In this document: positions 8,429-18,000 of the stretch, in pieces
How the letters are laid out: every line of letters begins with the position of its first letter
Numbering within the stretch: position 1 is the stretch's first letter
Source of the DNA: an uncultured Lachnospiraceae bacterium
GTDB lineage: Bacteria; Bacillota; Clostridia; Lachnospirales; Lachnospiraceae
Direction of reading: 5' to 3'
Assembly: GCA_930972465.1 (NCBI GenBank)
Contig: CAKNHF010000008.1
Coordinates: 1 to 64,000 of the forward strand
DNA length: 64,000 nucleotides
Translations under genes and position numbers: made by a program
The notes under the pieces: model-generated
The model's input: only the letters and a program-made list of their open reading frames with translations
The model's database searches: none
Told to the model about the DNA's origin: nothing

Positions 8429-9259
8429 ATGAGCCATAGACATTATCCTGTCAAGGAAACCGAAATCCCTGAAATAAATCCCCGCCTGCTGTCCATCTCT
8501 GTATCCAGAGATGAAAAAGACTGGCCAAGTGTCCTGCACACACATCCTTTTACAGAGATTTTCTTTGTATTGAACGGAAAAGGGAATTTTCTCTTCCACC
8601 GAGACGTCCAGTCGATCAAGACCGGGGACCTGATCATCATCCCCCCTTACCTTGAGCACACGGAGCAGTCCATTCCCGGAATGCCCCTGGAATATTATGT
8701 GCTGGGGATCGACGGCATCGCATTTCAGGAAGAAGGACGGGAATCCTCTGCGCAGATCTTCTGTAACTTTGACGATCACGCATTGATCGGAGCGCTGTTT
8801 GACCAGATCTATTACGAAGTCAAATCCGGTGGATACGGCGCCGAACTGATCTGCCGGCGCCTGCTGGAGGTACTGGTCCTGCGCATCCTCCGTTCCTCCC
8901 GCCAGCTTAAGCCGGTCCCGATCAATGCGGTCAGGATGACAAAAGAATGCGCACGGGTCAAAGAATATCTCGACGCCAATTATGCGGACCACATCACCCT
9001 TGACACTCTGACGGAACTGACACATATGAATAAATATTATATGGCGCATTCTTTTGCGAAATATACCGGGCTCTCTCCGATCCAGTACCTCAACCGCCGC
9101 CGTCTGGAAGCCGCCTGCCAGCTCCTGCGTGACACCGACCTTTCCATTTCAGATATCGCCGGCTCGACAGGCTTTTCCTCCCAGTCCTATTTTACACAGG
9201 CATTCCGGAAAGCTCATGGAGTCACTCCCATGAAGTACCGGCAGACGCAGGAAGGGTGA
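8429..9259 (+). CDS. AraC-family regulator, probable controller of the lacto-N-biose/galacto-N-biose genes
   Basis: The ATG at 8429 is chosen because AAAGGAGCGG lies just upstream; the open frame begins at 8363 but that stretch overlaps the promoter. The 276-residue protein has an N-terminal cupin (LHTHPFTEIFFVLNGKGNF, DLIIIPPYLEHTEQ) for ligand binding and a C-terminal pair of helix-turn-helix motifs (about 175-270), the second with the family signature DIAGSTGFSSQSYFTQAFRK. Position between nahK and the phosphorylase gene suggests it senses a HexNAc-containing sugar and activates both. The ligand is not shown by the sequence. Confidence 0.93.
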   Translation: MSHRHYPVKETEIPEINPRLLSISVSRDEKDWPSVLHTHPFTEIFFVLNGKGNFLFHRDVQSIKTGDLIIIPPYLEHTEQSIPGMPLEYYVLGIDGIAFQEEGRESSAQIFCNFDDHALIGALFDQIYYEVKSGGYGAELICRRLLEVLVLRILRSSRQLKPVPINAVRMTKECARVKEYLDANYADHITLDTLTELTHMNKYYMAHSFAKYTGLSPIQYLNRRRLEAACQLLRDTDLSISDIAGSTGFSSQSYFTQAFRKAHGVTPMKYRQTQEG

Positions 9260-9274
9260 CCGGCATGCCGTTGA

Positions 9275-11437
9275 TCAGATTTCGTACCAGATGATCTCGT
9301 TTGCTTTCAGACTGACATCAAAGGATGAGCCGTCTCCACGGTATACGGTCGTGCTCTGAGGCTCATATGTATTGTTGACAACACAGTATTTGCCGTTCTT
9401 GACATAGGCGTGTACCTCGACATTGAAGTTCGTGCTGAACCATCTGTGGAGATTCTCCTCGTCATGGGAGGACCAGATGATGGACCGGTACAGGATCCTG
9501 CTGTTCTCAAAACTGTAGGGCAGCCCGCTGATATATACGCATCTTCCTTTTCCGAACTCCCGGACAGCCATCTGTACTTCTTTCTCACGCTGGACAAGGA
9601 TCTCTGTCCCGTCAAGGGCATACATGTTTTTCTTTCCTTCACCAAAATCGATCTCTTTCGTACAGTCTTCTTTGATGAAATGATCGTGTTCTTCCCAGTT
9701 GTATTTATCCACATTCAGAGTAAATCCTGTCTCTTTTTCCACACCCATCGTTGTGGCAAGCTGGAGGAAATGCCCCTGATACTGGTGCCCCGTCGGTTCT
9801 CCGACTCCAATGAACCCTCCCCCGTTGTAGATAAATCTCTTTACAGCTGTGACGATCGTCTCGTCTGTCCAGTTTTTTCCGCCCGTGTATGCTGTGTCAG
9901 CGTCTCCCACGTTCAAGATCACGTCGATATCATCCAGGACAGACGGGTTCTGCCGGATATCGTCAAAACTGATAAACACCACATCAAAGGGAGCTCCGCT
10001 CAGAGCCTCGATCACTCCCGCATAAGAGTAGTTTTGCTTATAGTAGATCGCATGGTGCACCATATGGTTCCCCCAGGCGCGCATCCTGCCCCAGCAGTTG
10101 AGCACAGCCACTTTCTTGATGCAGTAGGGCGTTGTTCCTTTGATATTTTCATATAAAGTCCTGAACTCCTCGCACACGCTCTCCACATAGTCGATAAACT
10201 CCGGGAACTGCATGGCAAGTTTTAAGTAACCGCCGTATCCGATCCGGTCGATGGGTTTTCTCAATATCGCTCTTCTCGCCGTCACCCAGTTGACCTTCGC
10301 TTCCTTCACCGGGTCTCCCCCTTCATGGAACACATCCGGGAAGAAATAAGGCAGGAGACGTCCCTCTCTGTATCTGACCCCCTCGATATCGCTGATCAGG
10401 CGAAGCGTCGCGCCGTTACCCACGCTTCCCACGACCGCGTCCAGCCCGATGGACTTAAACTCATCCATAAACGGCTCCATTCCAATCCAGTGGTCTCCCA
10501 GGAACATCATGGCTTCCTTTCCGCACTCGTGTGTGATATCCACCATCTCTCTGGCATGCTTCGCCACTTCTCTTCTCTGGAATGCCTGAAAATCAAGGAA
10601 TTCCTTTGACGGGATACGGTAGGTATTGTTCATATATCCCTGATCGATGATAAATTCCGGTCGGAACTTATATCCTGCTTCCTTCTCAAACTGTTCCAGG
10701 ATATAGGGGCTCACTGAAGCCGAATATCCGTACCAGTCCACATATTTTTCTCTCGCCAGCTCGTCGAAGATCAGGGTGAACTGATGGAAAAAAGTCGTAT
10801 AACGTATCACGTCCACATGAGGATTGTCGGCGATGAACTTCCTCAGCCTCTCCATGGAATATTTGTGGGTCTTCGGCTGACGCACGTCAAAGGTGATCTG
10901 CTTCTCAAAATTCTCCCATCCGTTTGTCACCGCATTGTACATATGGACCGGATCCCACATGATATACGCCAGGAAACTCACCGTATAGTCATGAAAGGCC
11001 TGTGCCTTACGAATTGTCACATTCCCCGTCTCCGCGTCATAACTCCACTGCCCGGCCGGTACCACTTCGCCTGTCGTCCGGTCGATCACTTCCCACCATC
11101 TCGTAATATCATCATGATCATTTACTTTAAGCATATCCGGGTACAGATGATCCATAAGGTGAATCGACAGTTCCTCGCTGACAGCAGTGTAAAAAGTCGT
11201 CATAATATACATCTGCTGGATCTCATCCGGGTTTGCCTTCGCCCAGGCATTGTCTTTTCTCGTCGTGTAATATGTAGCGTAAACCTTTGCATCCACATTT
11301 TTCAGTTCTTCCGGATAGTCCGTACCGTCACAGTCCCGGATGGCGTCTGCGCCCCATCGTTTCAGCAGTTCCAACGTCTCCGGGACCACATCTGTATCTG
11401 TAGGGATCGTCACTCTTCCTGTTGTGTTTTCTTTCAC
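9275..11437 (-). CDS. lnpA: 1,3-beta-galactosyl-N-acetylhexosamine phosphorylase (GH112)
   Basis: 720 residues, the normal length of GH112 enzymes. The start is a GTG at 11437 with AAGGAG seven bases upstream. Segments shared with the Bifidobacterium enzyme that I recognise include RTTGEVV, TVSFLAYIMWDPV, MMFLGDHWIG (Asp315, the position of the known general acid), YGGYL, FISFDD and VYISGLPYS. The enzyme splits galacto-N-biose or lacto-N-biose with phosphate to galactose 1-phosphate and GalNAc or GlcNAc inside the cell. These disaccharides come from mucin O-glycans and milk oligosaccharides. No signal peptide is seen. No solute-binding protein or sugar permease for the disaccharide lies in the window, so uptake genes must be elsewhere. 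Confidence 0.95.
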   Translation of the reverse strand: MKENTTGRVTIPTDTDVVPETLELLKRWGADAIRDCDGTDYPEELKNVDAKVYATYYTTRKDNAWAKANPDEIQQMYIMTTFYTAVSEELSIHLMDHLYPDMLKVNDHDDITRWWEVIDRTTGEVVPAGQWSYDAETGNVTIRKAQAFHDYTVSFLAYIMWDPVHMYNAVTNGWENFEKQITFDVRQPKTHKYSMERLRKFIADNPHVDVIRYTTFFHQFTLIFDELAREKYVDWYGYSASVSPYILEQFEKEAGYKFRPEFIIDQGYMNNTYRIPSKEFLDFQAFQRREVAKHAREMVDITHECGKEAMMFLGDHWIGMEPFMDEFKSIGLDAVVGSVGNGATLRLISDIEGVRYREGRLLPYFFPDVFHEGGDPVKEAKVNWVTARRAILRKPIDRIGYGGYLKLAMQFPEFIDYVESVCEEFRTLYENIKGTTPYCIKKVAVLNCWGRMRAWGNHMVHHAIYYKQNYSYAGVIEALSGAPFDVVFISFDDIRQNPSVLDDIDVILNVGDADTAYTGGKNWTDETIVTAVKRFIYNGGGFIGVGEPTGHQYQGHFLQLATTMGVEKETGFTLNVDKYNWEEHDHFIKEDCTKEIDFGEGKKNMYALDGTEILVQREKEVQMAVREFGKGRCVYISGLPYSFENSRILYRSIIWSSHDEENLHRWFSTNFNVEVHAYVKNGKYCVVNNTYEPQSTTVYRGDGSSFDVSLKANEIIWYEI

Positions 11438-11605
11438 TGTTCTTCTCCTTTCACTAACCTGCCTGATGCTCTCATCATAATCAGAAAGAAGGCGCCGCGT
11501 CTATCCACTCATTGCTGGCTTTTTTATAATTCTTGCTGTTTATAAGATTTTTGTCAATAATTCTGCTATGCTTCCGGATATAAGAGGGCGGACACGGAGG
11601 CTGGC

Positions 11606-12166
11606 TTATATCCAAAAGGACACAGCCACTTTCATCACTCCGGCCAGGAGCATCACCCAGATCGGGTTCATCCGGAATTTTTTCAGGAGAACGAGACACA
11701 GGACAAAGATCCCCGCCATCACCCAGTCCGTATTGGCAAGTGAAATCTTCGAAGCGCTGTCCCAGATCGCCGGAACAAGGATATCGATCCCGGCGGCAGC
11801 GATCATCGCCACCACTGCCGGTCTCAGAGAATTCAGCACGCCGTCCATGATGTCCATATTCCTGTATTTCAGATACAGTTTTGCGATCACTGTGACAATG
11901 ATGCAGGATGGAAGGATGCACCCAAGGGCCGCCACCGCCGCCCCGGGTATCCCCGCAATCTTGATTCCCACAAACGTAGCGGAATTGATGGCGATCGGCC
12001 CGGGGGTCATCTGGGAGATCGTGATCAGATCCGTAAACTCCGACATGGAAAGCCAGCCGTGCCCTGTCACCACCTGCCCCTGTATCAGCGGCATCGCCGC
12101 GTATCCTCCTCCGAAGCTGAAAAGCCCGATCTGCAGGAAACTGAGAAAAAGCTGTAAATAGATCAT
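11606..12166 (-). CDS. Chromate transporter-type (CHR) half-protein, second subunit
   Basis: The start is set at the ATG at 12166 (MIYLQLFLSF), an ATGA overlap with the preceding gene. About 186 residues, nearly all membrane, with the CHR-domain signature FSFGGGYAAMPLI near the N terminus and a long hydrophobic middle (PGPIAINSATFVG, then about 75-185). Short CHR proteins work as heterodimers of two homologous halves, one from each gene of a pair. In this family the transported anion has been shown to be chromate or sulfate in some members; in gut Clostridia the physiological substrate is unknown. It pairs with 12163-12729. Confidence 0.9.
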   Translation of the reverse strand: MIYLQLFLSFLQIGLFSFGGGYAAMPLIQGQVVTGHGWLSMSEFTDLITISQMTPGPIAINSATFVGIKIAGIPGAAVAALGCILPSCIIVTVIAKLYLKYRNMDIMDGVLNSLRPAVVAMIAAAGIDILVPAIWDSASKISLANTDWVMAGIFVLCLVLLKKFRMNPIWVMLLAGVMKVAVSFWI

Positions 12167-12729
12167 TTCGTCCCCCTCCTTTTTCCTGCCAGCGTGCGCG
12201 CCGCCCCGATCAGCCCGCATACGATGACCACATAGATCACATTCACATCAAAAAAGCAGACCGCAGCGAAAGACGCTCCCATAATTACCAGCGACGGAGC
12301 GCTCTTTCCGTGAACGATCCCCGCCGCCATGTCATATACAACGACCGCAATGACGGCCGCCACTCCCGCCTGCATTCCTTCCAGCATCTGGCTGATGATA
12401 TAGTTATTCCGGAATGCATTGTAAAAGACCGAGATCAGGGATATGATCACAAAGGGCGGGATGATGGTGGCGATGATCGCTGTGACTGCGCCCGCCATTC
12501 CCGCCAGTTTATAGCCCACCACAATGGCGCCGTTCACCGCGATGGCGCCCGGAGCCGACTGTGCGATAGCGGTCAGATCCAGCATCTCATCCTCCTCGAT
12601 CCAGTGATATTCATCAACAAATTTCTTCTTCATCAATGTCACGATCACATAACCGCCTCCGAAGGTAAAGGCGCTCAGATACAGCGTGGAAATGAAGATC
12701 TTCGCCAGCACTTTTCTCTTGTTTTCCAT
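12163..12729 (-). CDS. Chromate transporter-type (CHR) half-protein, first subunit
   Basis: 188 residues with the CHR motif FTFGGGYVIVTLM (about 18-30), APGAIAVNGAIVVGY and five to six hydrophobic segments. It is the first gene of a two-gene unit, and its last codons overlap the start of the second half. The LysR gene at 12871 is divergent from it, with about 140 bp of AT-rich DNA between, which is the classic arrangement for a LysR regulator and its target. Substrate unknown. Confidence 0.9.
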   Translation of the reverse strand: MENKRKVLAKIFISTLYLSAFTFGGGYVIVTLMKKKFVDEYHWIEEDEMLDLTAIAQSAPGAIAVNGAIVVGYKLAGMAGAVTAIIATIIPPFVIISLISVFYNAFRNNYIISQMLEGMQAGVAAVIAVVVYDMAAGIVHGKSAPSLVIMGASFAAVCFFDVNVIYVVIVCGLIGAARTLAGKRRGTK

Positions 12730-12817
12730 GATTCTCCTCCATTTGCGTTACAGTCCATACCGAACTTGTACCCCTTTTTCCACGATTAAGTATATTTCTT
12801 ATTGATTCATAAGTAAA

Positions 12818-12855
12818 ATAATATTATTCTATTAAATACATAATAAATTTATTAT
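12818..12855. promoter_or_regulatory. Palindromic AT-rich operator region between CHR genes and lysR
   Basis: ATAATATTAT at 12818-12827 and the 16-bp ATAATAAATTTATTAT at 12840-12855 are both perfect palindromes. The second ends just before the AGGAG ribosome site of the LysR gene. They are candidate LysR-binding sites for autoregulation and control of the divergent CHR genes. The AT-richness makes chance palindromes more likely, so confidence is modest. Confidence 0.4.
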
Positions 12856-12870
12856 ACAGGAGAAAACGCC

Positions 12871-13755
12871 ATGACACTTCGCCACATGAAAATCTATGTC
12901 TGCGTGTTCCGGCACAGCAGCATCACAAGAGCAGCAGAAGAACTCCATCTGGCCCAGCCGTCTGTGAGTCTCTCTGTGAAAGAGCTGGAGGAATACTACG
13001 GCGTCCGGCTGTTTGAGCGCATCGGCAGAGGGATCTATCCCACAGAGTGCGGAAAACAGTTTTACGAATACGCGCTCCACATTGTCTCCCTCTTTGACGA
13101 GATGGAACAGAAGATCCGGAACTGGGACACGCTGGGGACGCTCCGGATAGGCGCCAGCATCACCATCGGAACCCATATCCTGCCGTCTCTCATCCGTCGT
13201 TACCAGCCTCTTTATCCGGATCTCCGCGTGGAAGTATCGGTAAGACAGTCTGCTTATATCGAGCAGAGCATCCTTGACAGCAGTATTGATATCGGTCTGA
13301 TCGAAAATACGCCGGAAGATCCCGACCTGAAATGCATCCCCTTTATGGAGGACTCCCTCTGCGCCATCGCATCCCCGGGCCATCCGCTGACCAGCCTTGA
13401 AAAAGTATCTCTCGCGCAGATGGCGGAATATCCCTTTCTCATGAGAGAGAAGGGAAGCGCCGGAAGAGAGATCCTGGACGCCTGTTTCTCACTGGCTCAT
13501 CTCTTAGTCCGTCCACTCTGGGAGAGCGCCAGCACACAGGCGATCGTCCGGGCGGTGTCCGAGAGACTCGGAGTAGCGGTCCTTCCCTATCTTCTCGTAA
13601 AGAAAGAGATTGAACAGGGAACGGTACAGCAGCTCCGGCTTGAACATCCTCTGGACCGGAACCTTAACATCATCTTCCACAAAAATAAATTCCTCACGGA
13701 GAACATGAATGCTTTCATCCGCCTCTGCCGGGATTACGGCAGGGAGAAAACGTGA
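12871..13755 (+). CDS. LysR-family transcriptional regulator
   Basis: 294 residues. The N-terminal winged helix (about 1-60) has the LysR pattern SITRAAEELHLAQPSVSLSVKELEEYYGVRLFER, followed by the linker helix and a periplasmic-binding-protein-like effector domain (about 90-292) with DIGLIE and the conserved hinge segments. A GGAGAAAA ribosome site precedes the ATG. It is divergent from the two CHR transporter genes and is their likely regulator. Effector domains of this shape in the CysB/Cbl-like branch bind small anions or amino-acid-related molecules, but the ligand cannot be read from sequence. Confidence 0.94.
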   Translation: MTLRHMKIYVCVFRHSSITRAAEELHLAQPSVSLSVKELEEYYGVRLFERIGRGIYPTECGKQFYEYALHIVSLFDEMEQKIRNWDTLGTLRIGASITIGTHILPSLIRRYQPLYPDLRVEVSVRQSAYIEQSILDSSIDIGLIENTPEDPDLKCIPFMEDSLCAIASPGHPLTSLEKVSLAQMAEYPFLMREKGSAGREILDACFSLAHLLVRPLWESASTQAIVRAVSERLGVAVLPYLLVKKEIEQGTVQQLRLEHPLDRNLNIIFHKNKFLTENMNAFIRLCRDYGREKT

Positions 13756-13792
13756 ACAGCCCGTTTCCTGACCGTACAGTCATCGGATACGG

Positions 13793-14071
13793 TTACCGGT
13801 TTGATCCGTGAATATCTTCCCGGAGGATCTCCCTGATCTGCGGAATAGTCTTCCCCTCATCCCGCAGGGACCGGATGTATGCGATCCGTTCCACCGTCTT
13901 CTCTCTGGGATATCTGCGCGTCAGTTTCTCCTCCGCCTGTTCAAAGGGCAGGAATCCCTCTTCGGTATAAAATTTCAGGGTACTGTATCTGGCCCCTGTC
14001 AGGCGCACCAGTTCCCCTATCGTCACGTACTCGGAGGCGAGAATCGCCTCCATGCTCCTCTGTCTGGACAT
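13793..14071 (-). CDS. Short MerR-like DNA-binding protein
   Basis: 92 residues. It contains a MerR-type winged helix (TIGELVRLTGARYSTLKFYTEEGFLPF, about 15-45) and the following helices (RRYPREKTVERIAYIRSLRDEGKTIPQIREIL). There is no C-terminal effector domain, so it is a minimal MerR/excisionase-like protein. It sits 18 bp downstream of the GPP34 gene on the same strand and probably shares its transcript. Its target is unknown. Confidence 0.85.
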   Translation of the reverse strand: MSRQRSMEAILASEYVTIGELVRLTGARYSTLKFYTEEGFLPFEQAEEKLTRRYPREKTVERIAYIRSLRDEGKTIPQIREILREDIHGSNR

Positions 14072-14089
14072 AATCCTTTCCCTCTTTCG

Positions 14090-14743
14090 TCAGGTTGCCG
14101 CTACGATAAACATCATAAAGAGCGTATCGATATACTCCGCTACCTTCTGTATCATCTCACTCTGCGGACTCTCCTTGATTTCTTTCAGTCTGCTCCTGAT
14201 CGACTTTTTCTCATAGGCAGAGAAATATCTCATAAGATCTCCGCTCTTTTCGAGAAGCGCCGTCAAAGCCACGATGTCCTCAGAGAGTTCCCCCTCTTCC
14301 AGAAGTTCTGCCCGGATGTTCTGTACCACTGTGTCGAGCTCTTTCTCATCCGGAATATACACGTTCTTTCCTCCGAGTATCCCGCCTTTTTCTCTTACCG
14401 CACATCCCTTCTGAACCAGCGATTCTCCCACCGCGGTAAGAAGCTCATTGATATTTGTGTCCGTAAATGTCACAGAATAATACTCGATCACTTTCTGGAA
14501 CTTTACAGGCTGCTTCTGTACGATAAAGTTGTAGATTGAAGAGAGATAACTTTTTTCGGTCGGAAGAGCGCTCTTCACTGACAGCTTCTTATCTTCCAGC
14601 TCCACGATCCCGTCAAGCAGCAGTTCCAGAAGTCCGGCAGTTGAAAGGCACGTCATCTTCTCGATCTCAAATGTTGCAAATTTCCCCCGTTTTCCTAAAA
14701 CACAGAGCAGATATTGCTGTGTAACAGACAAATCTTTCATCAT
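14090..14743 (-). CDS. GPP34 (GOLPH3-like) family protein
   Basis: About 217 residues. The start is the first ATG of an ATGATG pair at 14743, with GGAGGTG upstream; 14740 is equally possible. The pattern is LSVTQQYLLCVLGKRGKF near the N terminus, LLELLLDGIVELEDKKL (about 40-60), then an all-helical body. This fits the GPP34 domain, the bacterial relatives of yeast Vps74/human GOLPH3, which bind phosphoinositides in eukaryotes. In bacteria no role is established for most members. No membrane helix except a hydrophobic C-terminal tail (TLFMMFIVA). It precedes the MerR-like gene. The family call is from my recognition of the pattern and is fairly but not wholly sure. Confidence 0.7.
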   Translation of the reverse strand: MMKDLSVTQQYLLCVLGKRGKFATFEIEKMTCLSTAGLLELLLDGIVELEDKKLSVKSALPTEKSYLSSIYNFIVQKQPVKFQKVIEYYSVTFTDTNINELLTAVGESLVQKGCAVREKGGILGGKNVYIPDEKELDTVVQNIRAELLEEGELSEDIVALTALLEKSGDLMRYFSAYEKKSIRSRLKEIKESPQSEMIQKVAEYIDTLFMMFIVAAT

Positions 14744-14763
14744 AACACCTCCATCATTTTGCA

Positions 14764-14802
14764 TTTACTTATTACTTATCACTTATTACTTACTACTTAC
14801 GG
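14764..14802. repeat. Imperfect short tandem repeat
   Basis: About 38 bp made of imperfect TTACTTA/TTATCAC units directly upstream of the GPP34 ribosome site. It covers the place where a promoter or leader would be, so variation in copy number could affect expression. Confidence 0.6.
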
Positions 14803-14898
14803 TTTATTTGTATCATGCTTTCTTCTGCATGTCAAGAAATATCTTGTAAGCCAAAGCCTCAGCATGTTCGATTGACTCGTTGCCTGCGGAAATAAATT

Positions 14899-14934
14899 CA
14901 GGGCGTCATGACCAGTTTCAGCCATGACGCCCTG
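14899..14934 (-). terminator. Strong hairpin downstream of the giant protease gene
   Basis: CAGGGCGTCATG at 14899-14910 pairs perfectly with CATGACGCCCTG at 14923-14934. On the minus strand it is followed by the AT-rich AATTTATTT. It would end transcription of the protease gene and of the small coding remnant that lies between them. Confidence 0.75.
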
Positions 14935-14955
14935 TGCGTGATTACTTCTTCAATT

Positions 14956-15039
14956 TTATTTCTCCATTCCCATATTTTCCGCAAGACGTGCCTTCAGTGC
15001 TTCGATTTCTTTTGTCTGTACAGAATCCCTCTGAAAATG
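14956..15039 (-). pseudogene. C-terminal remnant of an unidentified gene
   Basis: Just after the stop of the giant protease, the minus strand has an open stretch without a start, about 27 codons, reading RDSVQTKEIEALKARL then AENMGMEK and a TAA at 14956-14958. The amphipathic helix-like composition and the terminator 20 bp further on suggest the tail of a former gene whose body has been replaced. It is short, so chance cannot be excluded. I do not recognise the parent family. Confidence 0.4.
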
Positions 15040-15050
15040 TCAAGTGTTAC

Positions 15051-18000
15051 TCATCTCACCCCCGGCAGTCCTCCCGCCGAAAGCCGGTCAAAATCCCACA
15101 CCTCTTCACTCCATCCGAGAGTCTCGATATAAAACGCCCGGTCCCTGCTCTGCTCTTCCGTCACAGAAAAGATCCGATCGCCGTTTCCCTCGTTCATATT
15201 GCTTATGCTGTCCGAGATTTCCAGTTCGTAAGCGCTGCTGGTAATTCCCAGTACATCCCATCCGGAGATCCGGTGTGCATTGGCACCGGTACTCAGGCTG
15301 ACGGAGCTTTCCACCGCAGCGCTGCCGCTCTGTGGACCGCCTATGATCCCCCCGTTTCCGACCGGTTCCGGTGCAGTAATGGCAGTCTTTGTCAGGCATC
15401 TTCTCGTGACTCCTTCTCCTCCCTGCCATCCGGTGATACCGCCGATCCTGGCGCCCATCTGATGCCGGCTCGTTCCCTCCAGCGTTCCCGTCGCGATGCA
15501 GTCTTCCAGGATCCTTCCGTCAAACTGCCCCGCGATTCCTCCGATGGTATTATCTGCCCGGATCGAGATATTCTCCGCGGAAATCCTCCTCACTTCGCTT
15601 CCCGATATAATGCCGGCGAGACCACCTGCCTGATTCGCGTCATTTTGGATCACCAGGTCTTTTACTCTGATCTTCTCCACTGTCGAATTTCGGATCTCAT
15701 TGGCCAGAGCGCCTTTCTGGGTATTCGCAGTTAAATGTGAACCTGTGATAGTCAGGTCTGTAACTGAGGCGCCGTCCAGTTTCTCAAACAGCACCGCGTC
15801 AAGTCCGGAGATAATGTGCCCGTTTCCGTCCAGTTCCCCCGAGAAGGTCCCGCTCACCGCGAACGCGCCGGACGGTAATGTGCTGAAATCCAGATCCGCC
15901 TCCAGGATGTACTGCTTTTTCAGCGATTCCGGAGATTCTCCGACAGCCAGAAATTCCTCAGGCGTAGTGATCTTTCTGTCTCCCACCGTCACACTCATAT
16001 CCCCATATTCGTAGTATCCTTCGGTTTTGGTCTTCACCAGCGGAAGAGGCATATCCGCATCCTCCACTTTCACATTTCCAAGAATCACCTTCTTTGTCTT
16101 CAACGCAAAGAGCGCCTGAGCGTCCCCCGCATAGGAAGGTGCAGAGATCGTCAGATCTTTCACCTGTGCATACTGCAGATCTCCGAACAGCGGGTACTGC
16201 ATCCCGGTCAGCTGGTAACCGTTTCCGTCCAGCATCCCGATAAACCTTCCCGGGATATAGCTTCCGCCGGACGCGGTGATGCCGCTGAAGTCAATGTTAT
16301 CTTCCAGGCGGTAATACCCATAAGGATTCTGTGCTGCAAGCCGGATCAGCTCCTCCGCAGAGGCGACTGAAATCACTGCCGGGCTCTGATAGATCCCGCC
16401 TTCGCTGAAATCTCCCGTCACACGCTTTACCATACCGTAGAGCATTCTCTTTGCCTCAACGCTCCGGTTCGTATTGCCGTTTACCGCGTCTGCCTCAAAG
16501 GCAGCCTTAAACTGTGCGATCACAGTGTCTTTGTCAAAATACGGAATCTGATCCAGTTTCTGCTCCACTTCTCTGTAGCGGTCCAGTTTATACTGTCTCC
16601 AGGTGATCTTCTCATCCCCCGTGGCCTTTCTCAGAGCATCCAGATCGTTTTCACTGAGCGCAGACATGTAGGTCATATATCCCTTCTCATATCCTGCAAT
16701 GCCCAGCATCTCCTGTCCCAGCCTTTTGAAAGAATGGGTGTCCGGCGAACCGTTATCGTTGTGTGACTGATACCAGTTCATGGTGTAGAAGGACTCAAAT
16801 CCGTAGCTGCCGTCTGTTGCCGTCCCCACCTTCTCCGGGTAGGATGAGGCATTCCGGATGGAGATCCGATTGTCCCACAGCTTCTCCATACTGTCTAAAT
16901 CCATGTCACCGATCTCCTGTGCAGTAAGTTTCCTGTAAGTTGTACTCATAGAAGAAGTGCCTCCTGCAGTATGCTCCGCCTGGACCGCCACGGCTGCCTG
17001 CACTTCCGGCGTCAGTTCAAAGAACGCCTGTGCCGCCAGATAATCCAGCGCATATCCTGTATCGAACATCTCACGGTAAAAGCTGTGTACCTTTTCTGCA
17101 GAGTCAATGCGCTCGAAGCTGAAATTGTTTGTCATCTCAGTCCCGATATCATTAATCTTAGAGATATTGAACACCATACATCCGTCCCGCATCTCCTGGG
17201 CAATATTGCCGTCGGCATGGGCTTCCCCTCCGGTGCCCTTACGCCGCCCCGCGCCTCCGTAGAAATATCTTCCATCCTGATTGTGGGCGGTCTCGTGGCT
17301 GAATGTAAAAAAGATATAGTCGCTTGTCCCCAGCGCCGGCGTATGCATCCAGATCACGATGCTTCCATTCGCCACCGCCGCGCTGCCGTTCAGGGCATTC
17401 AGCATGTTGTTGGCCTCATAGACCCATTTCATGATCGGGTCTCTCGTCGTTCCCTTTTCCTGGGTACCTGCTGCCGCGGCATCACTCTCCGGGAATCCCA
17501 GCCGGGAATCATACTGGATGTTCACAAAGCTGTTCAGCTGATCCGCCGAATTACTCATCCACTGGGATGAGACGCCATAGAAGATTCCCATTTTATCTGC
17601 GTAAGCCTCCGCAATTTTTCGGATCCGCTCCTGTTCCTGTCCGTCCTTTGTCAGATACTCCTGGTAACGGTTCATGCTTCCGATCAGAAGCTGGGACGGA
17701 ACGGAGATCAGATACATATCTTCCTGGAGCGCTGTAAGGATCTGAAGAACGAGGCTCTTTCTCCCCTCCTCCAGTCCGCTTAAATTGTCCCAGATACGGT
17801 AACGGATCTTCCCGCTTGTGTCCCCGTATGCCGGCTCTTCCACCAGGACGCCTTCAAAACTGTCCGTGAACCACTCATTGGGATCGCTGTATCCTGCAAG
17901 GCTCTTCGAAAGTCCGCCCAGAAATTCGGTCAGGCCTTCTCCGGTGAAATTTTTCAGCACGTTATTATAGAAAGTGATGCTCTGGTCCGTATCCCGATGT

